DNA of 64,000 bases from Vibrio tubiashii (GCF_028551255.1 NZ_CP117029.1:930001-994000); one strand, 5' to 3'; shown: positions 49,582 to 59,694, numbered from the stretch's first letter. Notes: a model not told the origin generated them from the letters alone. Numbers and translations: made by a program.

Positions 49582-52356
49582 TTAGCCAAGTTCAATATCT
49601 TTAGGTCTCAATTGAAACTCTTCAATTGAGCCTATCTCCAAACCAAGGTTGAGCTTCTCTGATTCATGATGCGCGTTACCTTGAGTGTGCATAATGAGAC
49701 GGTTAGCTGTTCTTGGCTTAAGTTCGTTAACCACAAAACGAATCATGTCGGTGCGGGTTAATGCTTTTAACTCTTCTAACACCACTTCCCGTTGATTGAA
49801 CTCGGTATCCTTATTACCAATCGCCACCCATAATCGTTGGGCGCGCCCACGTAAAGTGGTATCTGGGGTCGAAATTTGATTCCACAGACCTCGTTTACTG
49901 CTGTGCCATTGGTATTCATTAAGCTCTAGCAACACCATGTAAAAGGCGTTGAGGAACTCGTCAATGGAACTGATAAGATCAATTGGCGCTGCATTTGGCG
50001 ACTGAACATAAAGTGCAATCCCCGGGTGCCTATTTAATGGCAGATTCCCCGTACCAACCATATAACCAAGCTGCTGCTTGGTTCGGATCTCATGGAAGAA
50101 GGTCGCCGACATCAAGTGGTTAGCTAACGAATACAAAGCGATGCTTTTGGGGCTAGTATCGTCGCACTGGTAGTACAGCACAGTGGCTGAATCTTCCTGA
50201 TCACAGAAGACTTCTCGTTGGAATGAACCGTTTTTGCCGAGCATAACAAGTGGGCGCAGGGCTTCTTCATATTGCTGGTCTTGTACCCTTAATGCATCTT
50301 TGAGTGTGTTGCCGAGTGACAGTGCATCAGCTCTTGTCCAATCGCCGTAAACAAACATTTCAACGTGTAATTCCGCCAAGATCGCGTCCACAAAGCTCGC
50401 TAACTCATCTACCTCTATTGATTCTAAGGCTTCAACTAAGACGGAGTAAGGAGGATTGTTGGGTTGTAAAATACCCGTCAGTGCATTGAAAAGCTGTGAA
50501 ATTGGACGATCCTGAGCTGAATTGCGCCAGTTTCTTAGCAGCTGCTGCTTGATGGTATTAAATCGCTGGCTACTAAACTCACGTTTAGCGAACCTCTCTA
50601 AAATCTGCTTCATTAACTCAGGCTGCTTTTGGCTAAAACCTGATATTGTCAGTGTGACACCACCTTGATGGGCATACATGTTGTAACCCATCCCGGCAAT
50701 CTCTGCTTGATAGGTGTCAGCAGCGAGGCTGTCTAGAAACATCTCTACACAAAGGCGCGTTTTGACGATGTTTCTAGGGGTTTCTACCGCATGTGGGCTA
50801 TCTATTGCGATATAAACGACGCCCTTCGGTACGCGAAACTCATCATCTTGCAGATGCCATAGCTTAAATCCTGGCAGCTCTTCTAACACTTGAGGGGTCG
50901 CATGGGAAATCTCTAGCTCTTTAGGGTCAAGGTCATAGCAAATGAACGGGTTTTTTTCAGGCAGTTTAAAGGCTAATGGACTTGGCTCAAGGTAGTGCTC
51001 CCTTTGTTGTTGAGTAAACTCTGTCACTGAGTAAGGGGTGAAGTACCATTTGGCCGTTTTATCATATTCATAGCCATGCGCGATAAGCGTTGTGCGCAGA
51101 TTCGCCGGAGAAAAGTAGTCAAGCAGCGACTTTAGCAGTGTTTCATCGTAGTGCTTCATCATGAAATCACCGTAGACGATGTCTTGCTCTTGATAGTGCT
51201 GCATATTGACCACTAAGTGGCTCACCAGATCGAGAGGGCGAGTTGGCTCTTGGAAGCGAAATGCGGATTCTAGAACCGCTTGTTTTTCTAGATAACGCCA
51301 CTCATCTAATCCGCTTTCTGCGATCAAAGAGATATAGCTGAATACTGCTTGAGTAATATCGTCTACGTAATCAAGACCAAGTGGAGTAAGTGCGCAGCTG
51401 ACCGTAAACTCACGATAATTGCTACCACTAGTTCCGCCCCCGGCAGATAAAGAGGTAATCCAGCCTTGATCTTTGAGCACTAACATTAAGCTTCCGGCAC
51501 CTTCGTAACCGAGTAGGTGGGCAAAGTAAGACAAGGGTTTAGATTGGTAGTGCTCATCCATGCTCGGCATTGGGAAAGTTAGAATGAGTTTACGGATCTC
51601 TTTGACCGGCTCGACATTAACCAAGATTGAGGTCGATTGCTTGTCGGTATAAGGTGCAGTAATACACTTCCCTGATAGCTCATGATTGGGAATGGCCGAG
51701 AATTTTTCGTGGCACCACGCTTCTAACTCATCTAGCTCTTGAGGACCAATCACTGTGAGCGTCATTAAGTCGGCGGAGTATTGATCATAGTGGAAGCTGA
51801 CAATCTCATCTCGAATCGATTGCCCATCTCTATCAGCTAAAGTCTCTAAATTACCGACTGAAAATTTGCTGAAAGGGTGGGCAGGATTAACCAGCTCTTT
51901 ATGGACTTGATACAACCTTCTTGAGTCATCGTTGAGTTTTAGTTTGTATTCAGATTCGACCGCTTGGCGCTCTTTATCTAGTGCTTCTGAGTTAAAAAGC
52001 GGCGCGGTAAAAAATTGACTAAAACGATCGAGACTTGGTTCAAAAGCGCTCGGCGAGACATCAAAAAAGAAACAGGTATGCTCAGTGCCCGTCCATGCGT
52101 TATTGCTGCCACCGTGTTGATTAATATAGCTTTGAAACTCACCCACTTTAGGGTATTTTTCTGTGCCCAAAAATAGCATGTGCTCTAAATAGTGGGCGAG
52201 ACCCTCTCTATCGATAGGGTCGTCGAAGTGACCAACATTCACTGCCAATGCAGCTGCGGACTTTTGCGCACTGTGATCGTGAATTAGTAAAACCCGCACA
52301 CCGTTAGCTAAGGTGAGGTAACGGTACTGGTTCGTATCATTTGGACTAATGTGCAC
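49582..52356 (-). CDS. Insulinase-family (M16) zinc peptidase
   Basis: 924 residues from the GTG at 52356 (MHISPNDTNQYRYLTLANGV), supported by GGAGAG at good spacing; an ATG-like extension to 52395 lacks such a site. The inverted zinc motif HxxEH is in 'LAHYLEHMLFLGTEKYP', and the distal Glu is in 'ERQAVESEYKLKLNDDSRR'. Four M16 domains are expected as in pitrilysin. No signal peptide is visible, unlike periplasmic E. coli pitrilysin, so it may be cytoplasmic. It likely degrades oligopeptides. Confidence 0.92.
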   Translation of the reverse strand: MHISPNDTNQYRYLTLANGVRVLLIHDHSAQKSAAALAVNVGHFDDPIDREGLAHYLEHMLFLGTEKYPKVGEFQSYINQHGGSNNAWTGTEHTCFFFDVSPSAFEPSLDRFSQFFTAPLFNSEALDKERQAVESEYKLKLNDDSRRLYQVHKELVNPAHPFSKFSVGNLETLADRDGQSIRDEIVSFHYDQYSADLMTLTVIGPQELDELEAWCHEKFSAIPNHELSGKCITAPYTDKQSTSILVNVEPVKEIRKLILTFPMPSMDEHYQSKPLSYFAHLLGYEGAGSLMLVLKDQGWITSLSAGGGTSGSNYREFTVSCALTPLGLDYVDDITQAVFSYISLIAESGLDEWRYLEKQAVLESAFRFQEPTRPLDLVSHLVVNMQHYQEQDIVYGDFMMKHYDETLLKSLLDYFSPANLRTTLIAHGYEYDKTAKWYFTPYSVTEFTQQQREHYLEPSPLAFKLPEKNPFICYDLDPKELEISHATPQVLEELPGFKLWHLQDDEFRVPKGVVYIAIDSPHAVETPRNIVKTRLCVEMFLDSLAADTYQAEIAGMGYNMYAHQGGVTLTISGFSQKQPELMKQILERFAKREFSSQRFNTIKQQLLRNWRNSAQDRPISQLFNALTGILQPNNPPYSVLVEALESIEVDELASFVDAILAELHVEMFVYGDWTRADALSLGNTLKDALRVQDQQYEEALRPLVMLGKNGSFQREVFCDQEDSATVLYYQCDDTSPKSIALYSLANHLMSATFFHEIRTKQQLGYMVGTGNLPLNRHPGIALYVQSPNAAPIDLISSIDEFLNAFYMVLLELNEYQWHSSKRGLWNQISTPDTTLRGRAQRLWVAIGNKDTEFNQREVVLEELKALTRTDMIRFVVNELKPRTANRLIMHTQGNAHHESEKLNLGLEIGSIEEFQLRPKDIELG

Positions 52357-52663
52357 AATACACTCTCCGAACTTATGAAGTGGTCTTATAGACAATAGAG
52401 TAATTATGACTCGGATATGGGCGACTGCAAACTATCTGTTTGAGAAATATGAGCAAAATGGGTTAACGATAGTTAACAATTTGACTTTAAATAGTGTTAA
52501 GAAAGTCAGGGTCTTTGCTCAAAGAATTGATATAATTATTTACAGTTCAACGAAAATTTAGCGGTTTTATAATTTTCCGCTCAATAATAATTACGCTGTA
52601 GATAAACAGTGAGACAACAATATTCCGCATTAAAACGACAGCGGATAGTATTAGGAATATGCC
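52357..52663. other. Gap between the M16 peptidase gene and sixA
   Basis: About 307 bp, AT-rich, with divergent promoters expected. A small inverted repeat AGCGGTTTTATAATTTTCCGCT is at about 52560-52581. No gene seen. Confidence 0.5.
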
Positions 52664-53128
52664 ATGAAAATTTTCATCATGCGTCATGGAGAAGCCGAGC
52701 ATTTTGCCCAATCAGATGCCGAAAGAGAGCTCACTCAAAATGGTAGGAGTGCCTCTGTCGCGGTAGCCCGTGCTTGTGCGGAGAGAGGTTTTTCACAGTT
52801 CGATAAAGTGCTAGTTAGCCCCTATGTCCGCGCGCAGCAAACGTGGCAAGAAATATCGAGCTGCTTTCAATCTGAGCAAGTAGAAACGTGCGAAGACATT
52901 ACGCCTTACGGTGAATCAGAGCAGGTTGCGGATTATGTATCGGCGCTTATCGATGTTCACAATTATGAAAGTGTACTGTTGGTGTCGCATTTACCGTTAG
53001 TCGGCTACCTGACGGCAGAGTTCGTACCTGACATTCATCCGCCTATGTTTCCAACTTCAGGTTTAACCTGCATTGAATATTCGCCAGAAGAATGCTCTGG
53101 TGAGATTTTGTTTAATATTCAACCCTAA
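52664..53128 (+). CDS. sixA: SixA, phosphohistidine phosphatase
   Basis: 154 residues. The RHG motif with catalytic His8 is 'MKIFIMRHGEAEHF', and the second His lies in 'LLVSHLPLVGYL'. SixA removes phosphate from histidine phosphotransfer proteins (in E. coli it acts on ArcB and on nitrogen PTS). It is monocistronic; a hairpin GCAGGGA/TCCCTGC (53141-53163) without T-run follows. Confidence 0.94.
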   Translation: MKIFIMRHGEAEHFAQSDAERELTQNGRSASVAVARACAERGFSQFDKVLVSPYVRAQQTWQEISSCFQSEQVETCEDITPYGESEQVADYVSALIDVHNYESVLLVSHLPLVGYLTAEFVPDIHPPMFPTSGLTCIEYSPEECSGEILFNIQP

Positions 53129-53218
53129 TTGCTGCGGTTGGCAGGGAAAGCTTACCTCCCTGCTAAGCCACTCTTCACTATGCTGAATCCTCAGTCAGCC
53201 ATTAATTTGACAGAGTAG

Positions 53219-53236
53219 ATGGACTAGATATTGCAT
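53219..53236 (+). promoter_or_regulatory. Possible sigma-54 promoter for the flhA operon
   Basis: TGGACTAGATATTGCAT has the required GG-N10-GC spacing, with TTGCA at -12 as in the consensus; the -24 part keeps only TGG. It lies about 47 bp before the flhA ATG. In Vibrio flhA is reported as an RpoN/FlrA-dependent class II gene, which fits. Confidence 0.45.
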
Positions 53237-53282
53237 AGCTAGTCCAAGTTCTTCTTTTTCCGACTATTGTAGCTACTCAACT

Positions 53283-55376
53283 ATGAAGTTTTCTTTGCCG
53301 TTTGCGGACAAGTTACCACCAATTCCTCAAAGAGCGATGCCTGCGATTGGCGCGCCAATCATGGTATTGGCTACATTGGCAATGGTTATCTTGCCAATTC
53401 CAGCACTCTTGCTCGACTTATTCTTTACCTTCAACATCGCTTTAGCCATGGTTGTCTTGTTGGTGACGGTATACACCCGCAGACCCCTCGACTTTGCAGC
53501 ATTTCCTACCGTACTGCTGATATCGACACTTTTACGTCTGGCGCTAAACGTAGCGTCAACGCGTGTGGTACTGCTTTATGGCCATGAAGGTTCAGGAGCG
53601 GCTGGTAAAGTAATTGAAGCCTTTGGTAGCGTCGTTATTGGTGGTAACTATGCCGTGGGCCTTGTGGTGTTTATGATCTTGATGATCATTAACTTCATGG
53701 TTGTGACCAAAGGTGCAGGACGTATCTCTGAAGTAAGCGCACGTTTTACCTTGGACGCTTTACCGGGTAAACAGATGGCGATTGATGCCGACTTAAATGC
53801 CGGACTGATTGATCAAGACCAAGCGAGAACGCGTCGTCAAGAAGTGACCAAAGAGGCGGATTTCTACGGCTCGATGGATGGTGCTTCAAAATTCGTAAAA
53901 GGTGATGCCATTGCCGGTATCCTGATCCTATTTATCAACATCATCGGTGGTCTATCCATCGGTATGGCCCAGTATGACCTTGGCTTTCAAGATGCACTCC
54001 AAATTTACACCCTGTTGACGATTGGTGATGGCTTGGTAGCTCAAATCCCATCGTTATTACTTTCAATCGGTGCGGCGATCATGGTAACTCGCCAAAACAC
54101 TGATGAAGATATGGGTCAGCAGGTTGTCTTCCAAATGTTCGACAACCCGAAAGCCTTGATGATCACCGCAGCTATTCTTGGCGTAATGGGCTTAGTTCCG
54201 GGAATGCCACACTTTGCGTTCTTGTTGTTAGCCATTATTGCTGGTGGCGGTGCTTACTGGATTTACCGCAAGCAGAAGAAAGCAGCAGAGCAACCAGCGA
54301 CTCCTGCAACGACCGAACAAGAAACGGCGACACCCAAAGAGCTTTCTTGGGATGACGTTCAACCGGTCGATATCATCGGTTTAGAAGTGGGCTATCGACT
54401 TATCCCTCTGGTTGATAAAGACCAAGGTGGCGAGTTGTTGGAGCGGGTCAAAGGGGTACGTAAAAAACTATCGCAAGATTTCGGATTCTTAATTCCAGCA
54501 GTGCATATCCGCGATAACCTAGAGCTCACACCAAATAGCTATCGTATTACCCTGATGGGGGTGGCAGTCGGTGAAGCCGAAATTCGACCAGATATGGAAC
54601 TTGCCATTAACCCGGGGCAGGTCTATGGGATGATTGAAGGTGAACCGACAATCGACCCTGCATTTGGCCTTGAAGCGGTTTGGATACGCGAAGAGCAACG
54701 TGAGCATGCGCAGGCGCTCGGTTATACCGTGGTCGACTCATCGACGGTACTAGCAACCCACTTAAGCCAGTTGCTGACCAACAATGCTTCACAGCTAATT
54801 GGCCATGAAGAAGTGCAAAATCTGCTAGAGATGCTGGGTCGAAGCACACCTAAGTTGGTGGAGAGCTTTGTGCCAGATCAGCTTCAATTGGGTGTGGTAG
54901 TGAAAGTGCTGCAAAATCTGCTTAATGAAGCGGTACCAATCCGAGATATCCGAACCATTGTTCAGACCTTGTCCGAGTACTCAAGTAAGAGTCAAGAACC
55001 CGACATTCTAACTGCTGCGGTTCGTATCTCGCTTAAACGCTTAATTGTTCAGGAAATCAATGGGATAGAGCCTGAGTTACCAGTAATTACTCTTATTCCT
55101 GAGTTGGAACAAATATTGCATCAGACAATGCAGGCTTCTGGCGGGGAATCAGCGGGAATTGAGCCAGGCTTAGCAGAACGACTACAATCATCATTAAGCC
55201 AAGCGACTCAAGAGCAAGAGCTAAAAGGTGAACCTGCGGTGCTTCTAACATCTGGTGTGTTACGTTCTACGCTTGCCAAGTTTGTTAAGAACACGATTCC
55301 TTCACTAAGAGTTCTCTCTTATCAAGAAGTCCCTGACGAGAAACAAATTCGCATTGTTCAGGCTGTCGGAAACTAA
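53283..55376 (+). CDS. flhA: FlhA, flagellar type III export gate protein
   Basis: 697 residues. About eight N-terminal membrane helices are followed by the FHIPEP signature region ('RLALNVASTRVVLLYGHEGS') and the cytoplasmic nonameric ring domain from about residue 360. The loop 'DALPGKQMAIDADLNAGLI' with its conserved Asp is needed for proton-driven export. FlhA receives chaperone-substrate complexes. It heads the operon flhA-flhF-flhG-fliA-che and is 46 kb from its partner flhB. Confidence 0.98.
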   Translation: MKFSLPFADKLPPIPQRAMPAIGAPIMVLATLAMVILPIPALLLDLFFTFNIALAMVVLLVTVYTRRPLDFAAFPTVLLISTLLRLALNVASTRVVLLYGHEGSGAAGKVIEAFGSVVIGGNYAVGLVVFMILMIINFMVVTKGAGRISEVSARFTLDALPGKQMAIDADLNAGLIDQDQARTRRQEVTKEADFYGSMDGASKFVKGDAIAGILILFINIIGGLSIGMAQYDLGFQDALQIYTLLTIGDGLVAQIPSLLLSIGAAIMVTRQNTDEDMGQQVVFQMFDNPKALMITAAILGVMGLVPGMPHFAFLLLAIIAGGGAYWIYRKQKKAAEQPATPATTEQETATPKELSWDDVQPVDIIGLEVGYRLIPLVDKDQGGELLERVKGVRKKLSQDFGFLIPAVHIRDNLELTPNSYRITLMGVAVGEAEIRPDMELAINPGQVYGMIEGEPTIDPAFGLEAVWIREEQREHAQALGYTVVDSSTVLATHLSQLLTNNASQLIGHEEVQNLLEMLGRSTPKLVESFVPDQLQLGVVVKVLQNLLNEAVPIRDIRTIVQTLSEYSSKSQEPDILTAAVRISLKRLIVQEINGIEPELPVITLIPELEQILHQTMQASGGESAGIEPGLAERLQSSLSQATQEQELKGEPAVLLTSGVLRSTLAKFVKNTIPSLRVLSYQEVPDEKQIRIVQAVGN

Positions 55377-55405
55377 GTCTAATGCGTTGATATACGGTAC
55401 TTAAT

Positions 55406-56884
55406 TTGAAGATTAAACGATTTTTTGCCAAGGATATGCGCACCGCCTTACTCCAAGTGAAAGGGGAGTTAGGCGATGATGCGGTGATCATGTCAAACAA
55501 AAAAGTCGCGGGCGGTGTGGAAATTGTCGCTGCGGTTGATGGTGCTGAAGGAGCAAAACGTCAAAGCAACGGTTATAACTCTAACCCTCGCCACAATAAT
55601 ACTCGCCAGGCACCTGCTAGTATTCCTACTCCGAATCAACGCGCACTGGATGATGACCGTGTGAGCTTGCAATCCCAAGCAGATTCAGGTCGCTCTATGA
55701 CCAAGCGTTTCGCTAACATGCTTAAACAGTACAGCAATGGCGCAGACGGTTCTGAGCAAGAGCGCGAAGACAACCCTGATTCACTGTCCGCGTTACTCAA
55801 AAGGCAGTCGGCGACACGTGACCCATCACGTGAAAACGTCCAAATTAAAGAAGATTCCCCATTAGCGCGTTTAATTGCTGAAGATCGCCGAGTTGAAAGG
55901 CCAGCAGCCAAACTCGATCCAACGCGTTATGAGCGTCAACGCCGTGAAGACCCTGCAGTGTCGAATGAAGACCTAGAAGAGATGAAAGAAGAGATGACGT
56001 CGATTCGTCAGCTTCTAGAACATCAGGTTTCAGGCTTAATGTGGCAAGAGGTGGAGCGTCGTGAACCATTGCGCGCGATGCTTATCAAGCGCCTAGAGCG
56101 TATGGGGGTCTCTTCTGACCTCGCTGATCAGCTCGCCTGTTATATTCCTGAAGATACGCCACCGACAAAAGCATGGAAAGCGCTGCTTGGCTTGGTTTCA
56201 GACCAGATCCCTATTTCTCGCCAAGACATCTTAAAACGTGGTGGCGTGGTTGCACTGTTAGGCCCAACAGGAGTGGGTAAAACCACAACGGTTGCGAAAC
56301 TGGCGGCACGTGCGGCGATGGAGTACGGATCAGACAACGTAGCACTGGTTTCGACGGATACCTATCGTATCGGTGCACACGAGCAATTGGCGATTTACGG
56401 AAGAATTATGGGATGTCCTGTAAAAGTCGCTAAAGATTCCAATGAGTTAGCCGATGTAATATATCAATTAAGAAATCGTCGCCTAATTCTGGTTGATACC
56501 GCAGGTATGGGACAGCGTGATGTAAGGCTGTCTGAACAATTAGATACGCTTATGCATGAAAGTGGAGAAATGATTCACAGCTACTTGGTTTTGCCTGCAA
56601 CCGCGCAACGAAAAGTACTGCAAGAGACCATAGATCACTTTAAACGCATACCGCTATCAGGGTGCATTATGACTAAACTGGATGAATCGCTGAGTCTCGG
56701 TGAATTTGTCAGTGTCGTTGTACAGAATTCTCTGCCCGTTGCTTACATAGCGAATGGACAACGAGTTCCGGAAGATATTGTAATAGCGCAACCGAAGTAC
56801 ATGGTCGCTAAAGCAAACGAATTATTAGAGAAGTCGACAGATGATGAACCTCACTACTGGAATAGTGAAGCGGAGAGGTTCTAG
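55406..56884 (+). CDS. flhF: FlhF, SRP-type GTPase placing the polar flagellum
   Basis: 492 residues from a TTG start (MKIKRFFAKDMRTALLQVKG). A basic, variable B domain fills about residues 50-200, then the NG domain. The P-loop 'LLGPTGVGKTTTVAKLAARA' starts near residue 282, with 'DTYRIGAHEQL' and 'LVDTAGMGQRD' as further G motifs. FlhF goes to the cell pole, in part through HubP, and directs assembly of the single flagellum there. FlhG opposes it. Confidence 0.97.
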   Translation: MKIKRFFAKDMRTALLQVKGELGDDAVIMSNKKVAGGVEIVAAVDGAEGAKRQSNGYNSNPRHNNTRQAPASIPTPNQRALDDDRVSLQSQADSGRSMTKRFANMLKQYSNGADGSEQEREDNPDSLSALLKRQSATRDPSRENVQIKEDSPLARLIAEDRRVERPAAKLDPTRYERQRREDPAVSNEDLEEMKEEMTSIRQLLEHQVSGLMWQEVERREPLRAMLIKRLERMGVSSDLADQLACYIPEDTPPTKAWKALLGLVSDQIPISRQDILKRGGVVALLGPTGVGKTTTVAKLAARAAMEYGSDNVALVSTDTYRIGAHEQLAIYGRIMGCPVKVAKDSNELADVIYQLRNRRLILVDTAGMGQRDVRLSEQLDTLMHESGEMIHSYLVLPATAQRKVLQETIDHFKRIPLSGCIMTKLDESLSLGEFVSVVVQNSLPVAYIANGQRVPEDIVIAQPKYMVAKANELLEKSTDDEPHYWNSEAERF

Positions 56885-56897
56885 GCGGCGGACGATT

Positions 56898-57785
56898 ATG
56901 ACTAAAGATATGATACAAGACCAAGCAAGCGGATTACGCCGCTTAACACAGCCATCATTGACCAAGGTTATTTCTGTAACCGGTGGTAAAGGCGGTGTTG
57001 GTAAATCAAACGTAACGTTGGGTATGGCTATCTCAATGGCTCGCCAAGGCAAAAAAGTCATGGTACTAGATGCTGATTTGGGATTGGCAAATGTCGATGT
57101 AATGCTCGGTATTCGGCCAAAGCGTAACCTAGGCCATGTGCTCGCAGGCGAATGTGAACTTAAAGATGCGATTGTAGAAGGTCCGCATGGTATTAGGATC
57201 ATTCCAGCGACGTCGGGAACCCAGTCGATGACCGAGCTATCGCATGCTCAGCATATCGGTTTGATCCGAGCGTTTGGCAGCTTAGAAGATGAAATGGACG
57301 TTTTGCTGATTGATACAGCGGCGGGTATTTCAGACATGGTTGTGAGTTTTTCTAGAGCTGCGCAAGATGTTGTTGTCGTAGTTTGTGACGAACCTACGTC
57401 AATCACTGATGCATATGCTTTAATTAAACTGTTAAGCAAAGAACATCAGGTGCAACGTTTTAAAATCGTTGCAAATATGGTCAGAAGCTATCGAGAAGGC
57501 AGAGAATTGTTCGCAAAGTTGACCTTGGTCACAGAGCGATTCTTGAATGTGAGCCTAGAGCTCGTAGCATGTATTCCGTTGGATGATAAAGTTAGACAAT
57601 CTGTTAAGAAACAAAAGATTGTTGTAGACGCGTTCCCAAGATCTCCGGCGGCTCTCGCGATTGGTTCCTTAGCGAATAAAGCGCTTACGTGGCCAATTCC
57701 GAAAACACCGAGTGGACATCTGGAGTTTTTTGTCGAACGCTTACTCAATAGACCTGAGATTCTAGAGGAACCATTTGGTGAATAA
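56898..57785 (+). CDS. flhG: FlhG, MinD-like ATPase limiting flagellar number
   Basis: 295 residues from the ATG at 56898 (MTKDMIQDQASGLRRLTQPS); a frame start at 56841 inside flhF is not used. The N-terminal 'DQASGLRRL' is the conserved activator motif that stimulates the FlhF GTPase. The deviant Walker A is 'GGKGGVGKSNVT', and 'LLIDTAAGIS' is the second ATPase motif. Loss of FlhG in Vibrio gives multiple flagella. It overlaps the fliA start by eight bases. Confidence 0.97.
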   Translation: MTKDMIQDQASGLRRLTQPSLTKVISVTGGKGGVGKSNVTLGMAISMARQGKKVMVLDADLGLANVDVMLGIRPKRNLGHVLAGECELKDAIVEGPHGIRIIPATSGTQSMTELSHAQHIGLIRAFGSLEDEMDVLLIDTAAGISDMVVSFSRAAQDVVVVVCDEPTSITDAYALIKLLSKEHQVQRFKIVANMVRSYREGRELFAKLTLVTERFLNVSLELVACIPLDDKVRQSVKKQKIVVDAFPRSPAALAIGSLANKALTWPIPKTPSGHLEFFVERLLNRPEILEEPFGE

Positions 57786-58512
57786 GGCTTTGACCTATGA
57801 ACAGTATGCGAATCAAGATAGCCAACGAGCGTTTCTAGAGAAATACTCGGTGTTGGTGAAGCGTATTGCTCATCATTTGCTAGGGCGTCTCCCGCCTAGT
57901 GTACAAGTAGAAGATCTTATTCAGGCAGGTATGATTGGCCTGCTCGAAGCACAAAAAAACTACGATGGTAGTAAAGGTGCGAGTTTTGAAACATATGCGG
58001 GTATTCGCATCAGAGGTGCTATGCTTGACGATATACGTCGAGGAGATTGGGTACCCCGTTCGGTACACAAACATAATCGTGAGGTGAGCCAAGCAATCTC
58101 TACTCTCGAAGGTGTACTAAATCGAGATCCTACTGATGCAGAAGTTGCACAGCACCTTGGGATCAGCCTAGAGCAATATCATACAATTTTAACGGATATT
58201 AACTGTTCACGTTTAGTTGGAATCGAAGATCTCGGTGTATCAGAAGATGCGATTTCCCCTGAGGATACAGATCAAGAGAATCTTCCATTTCAGGGTGTGG
58301 CAGACGAATTTTTCCGAAAAGCGCTAGTAGATTCAATTAAATCGCTTCCAGAACGTGAAGCTCTAGTACTTTCGCTTTATTATGATGAAGAGTTAAACTT
58401 AAAAGAAATCGGCGAGGTGATTGGTGTTAGCGAGTCACGCGTTAGCCAAATACTAAGCCAGTCAATGCAGCGTCTACGCACAAAGTTAAGTGCTTGGACA
58501 AATAACGAGTAA
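57778..58512 (+). CDS. fliA: FliA, flagellar sigma factor 28
   Basis: 244 residues from the GTG at 57778 (MNKALTYEQYANQDSQRAFL); an in-frame TTG one codon earlier is less likely. Region 2 ('PPSVQVEDLIQAGMIGLLEA'), region 3 and region 4 ('LNLKEIGEVIGVSESRVSQI') are complete. It directs RNA polymerase to late flagellar and motility genes and is held by FlgM, not in this window. The 8-bp overlap with flhG indicates coupled translation. Confidence 0.97.
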   Translation: MNKALTYEQYANQDSQRAFLEKYSVLVKRIAHHLLGRLPPSVQVEDLIQAGMIGLLEAQKNYDGSKGASFETYAGIRIRGAMLDDIRRGDWVPRSVHKHNREVSQAISTLEGVLNRDPTDAEVAQHLGISLEQYHTILTDINCSRLVGIEDLGVSEDAISPEDTDQENLPFQGVADEFFRKALVDSIKSLPEREALVLSLYYDEELNLKEIGEVIGVSESRVSQILSQSMQRLRTKLSAWTNNE

Positions 58513-58545
58513 AAATCACTGATCTCGAACTCAGTGGAGGCAATT

Positions 58546-58926
58546 TTGAATAAAAACATGAAAATCCTTATTGTTGACGATTTTTCAACAATGCGTCGTA
58601 TTGTTAAGAACCTACTGCGCGACCTTGGGTTCAACAATACTCAAGAAGCGGATGATGGCTTGACGGCGTTACCTATGCTTAAGAAAGGTGAGTTCGACTT
58701 CGTCGTGACAGATTGGAATATGCCAGGCATGCAAGGTATCGACCTTCTAAAGCATATTCGTGCTGACGATGAGCTAAAGCATCTACCTGTTTTGATGATT
58801 ACTGCTGAAGCGAAACGCGAGCAGATCATTGAAGCGGCTCAAGCAGGCGTTAATGGCTACATTGTCAAACCATTTACTGCTGCAACACTAAAAGAAAAAC
58901 TAGATAAAATTTTTGAACGTTTATAA
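58546..58926 (+). CDS. cheY: CheY, chemotaxis response regulator
   Basis: 126 residues from the TTG at 58546, with GGAGG five bases upstream. A GTG at 58534 would lie on top of that Shine-Dalgarno and is rejected, although published records may use it. Acid pocket D11, D12 and phospho-acceptor D56 ('VVTDWNMPG') are present, as are 'MITAEAK' and the Lys of 'IVKPF'. It corresponds to CheY3 of V. cholerae, the one that binds FliM. Confidence 0.97.
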   Translation: MNKNMKILIVDDFSTMRRIVKNLLRDLGFNNTQEADDGLTALPMLKKGEFDFVVTDWNMPGMQGIDLLKHIRADDELKHLPVLMITAEAKREQIIEAAQAGVNGYIVKPFTAATLKEKLDKIFERL

Positions 58927-58965
58927 GTCAAGGTATTGACTTAAGGCGCTAAAGGCCAATTCAGA

Positions 58966-59685
58966 ATGATTTCATTAGAACAGGCAAAGCAACTCGTAGA
59001 GATGTTGGAAGCAGATCAGCAGCAGGAAGCGGATCTTCTTGTGAAAGACATCTACCAAAACAACTCAAATCCAATGTTTCAAGAAATTGGGGAGTTGACT
59101 CGTGACTTACATGAGTCAATCAAACATTTCAGCATGGATGACCGCATGAGTGAAATTGCCAATGACGAAATCCCAGATGCAAGGGATCGCCTCCAATACG
59201 TCATTGACAAGACTGAGGTTGCCGCCAATAAAACTATGGATGCAGTTGATCGCTGTATGCCTATTGCGGATAACCTCCATGAAGGGCTGCTGCAAGTTCG
59301 CCCTCAATGGAATGAGCTTATGCATGGTCGAATTGAACTCGCTGAGTTTAAAGCACTCTGTCACCGCATCGATGATCTACTTGGTGAGGTTGAAGGAGAC
59401 AGCTCAGAGCTTCGCGGGCAATTGACTGAGATTCTAATGGCTCAAGACTTTCAAGATCTGACCGGTCAAATCATTCGCCGCGTGATTACCTTAGTCGACG
59501 AAGTCGAAGGTAGGTTAGTCGAAATACTAACAGCGTTTGGTTCGAGTCAGTTGGAAGAAAGCACGAATAACAAGAACAAAGCATCTACGGATCCTGAAGG
59601 TCCGATCCTTAACCCTCAAGAAAGGGATGATGCCGTTTCATCACAAGACGAAGTCGACGACTTACTCTCAAGTCTTGGGTTTTAG
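58966..59685 (+). CDS. cheZ: CheZ, CheY-P phosphatase
   Basis: 239 residues. A long helical hairpin contains the catalytic Asp/Gln sequence 'LMAQDFQDLTGQIIRRVI'. The C-terminal 'SSQDEVDDLLSSLGF' is the conserved CheY-binding peptide, joined by a flexible linker. It ends the CheY-P signal. The next gene, cheA, begins 9 bp later. Confidence 0.97.
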   Translation: MISLEQAKQLVEMLEADQQQEADLLVKDIYQNNSNPMFQEIGELTRDLHESIKHFSMDDRMSEIANDEIPDARDRLQYVIDKTEVAANKTMDAVDRCMPIADNLHEGLLQVRPQWNELMHGRIELAEFKALCHRIDDLLGEVEGDSSELRGQLTEILMAQDFQDLTGQIIRRVITLVDEVEGRLVEILTAFGSSQLEESTNNKNKASTDPEGPILNPQERDDAVSSQDEVDDLLSSLGF

Positions 59686-59694
59686 AGGTAACAT

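Noticed and set aside
53136..53152. TTGGCAGGGAAAGC as a sigma-54 promoter for flhA
   Set aside because: The GG and GC are eight bases apart instead of ten; the sequence at 53219 fits better.
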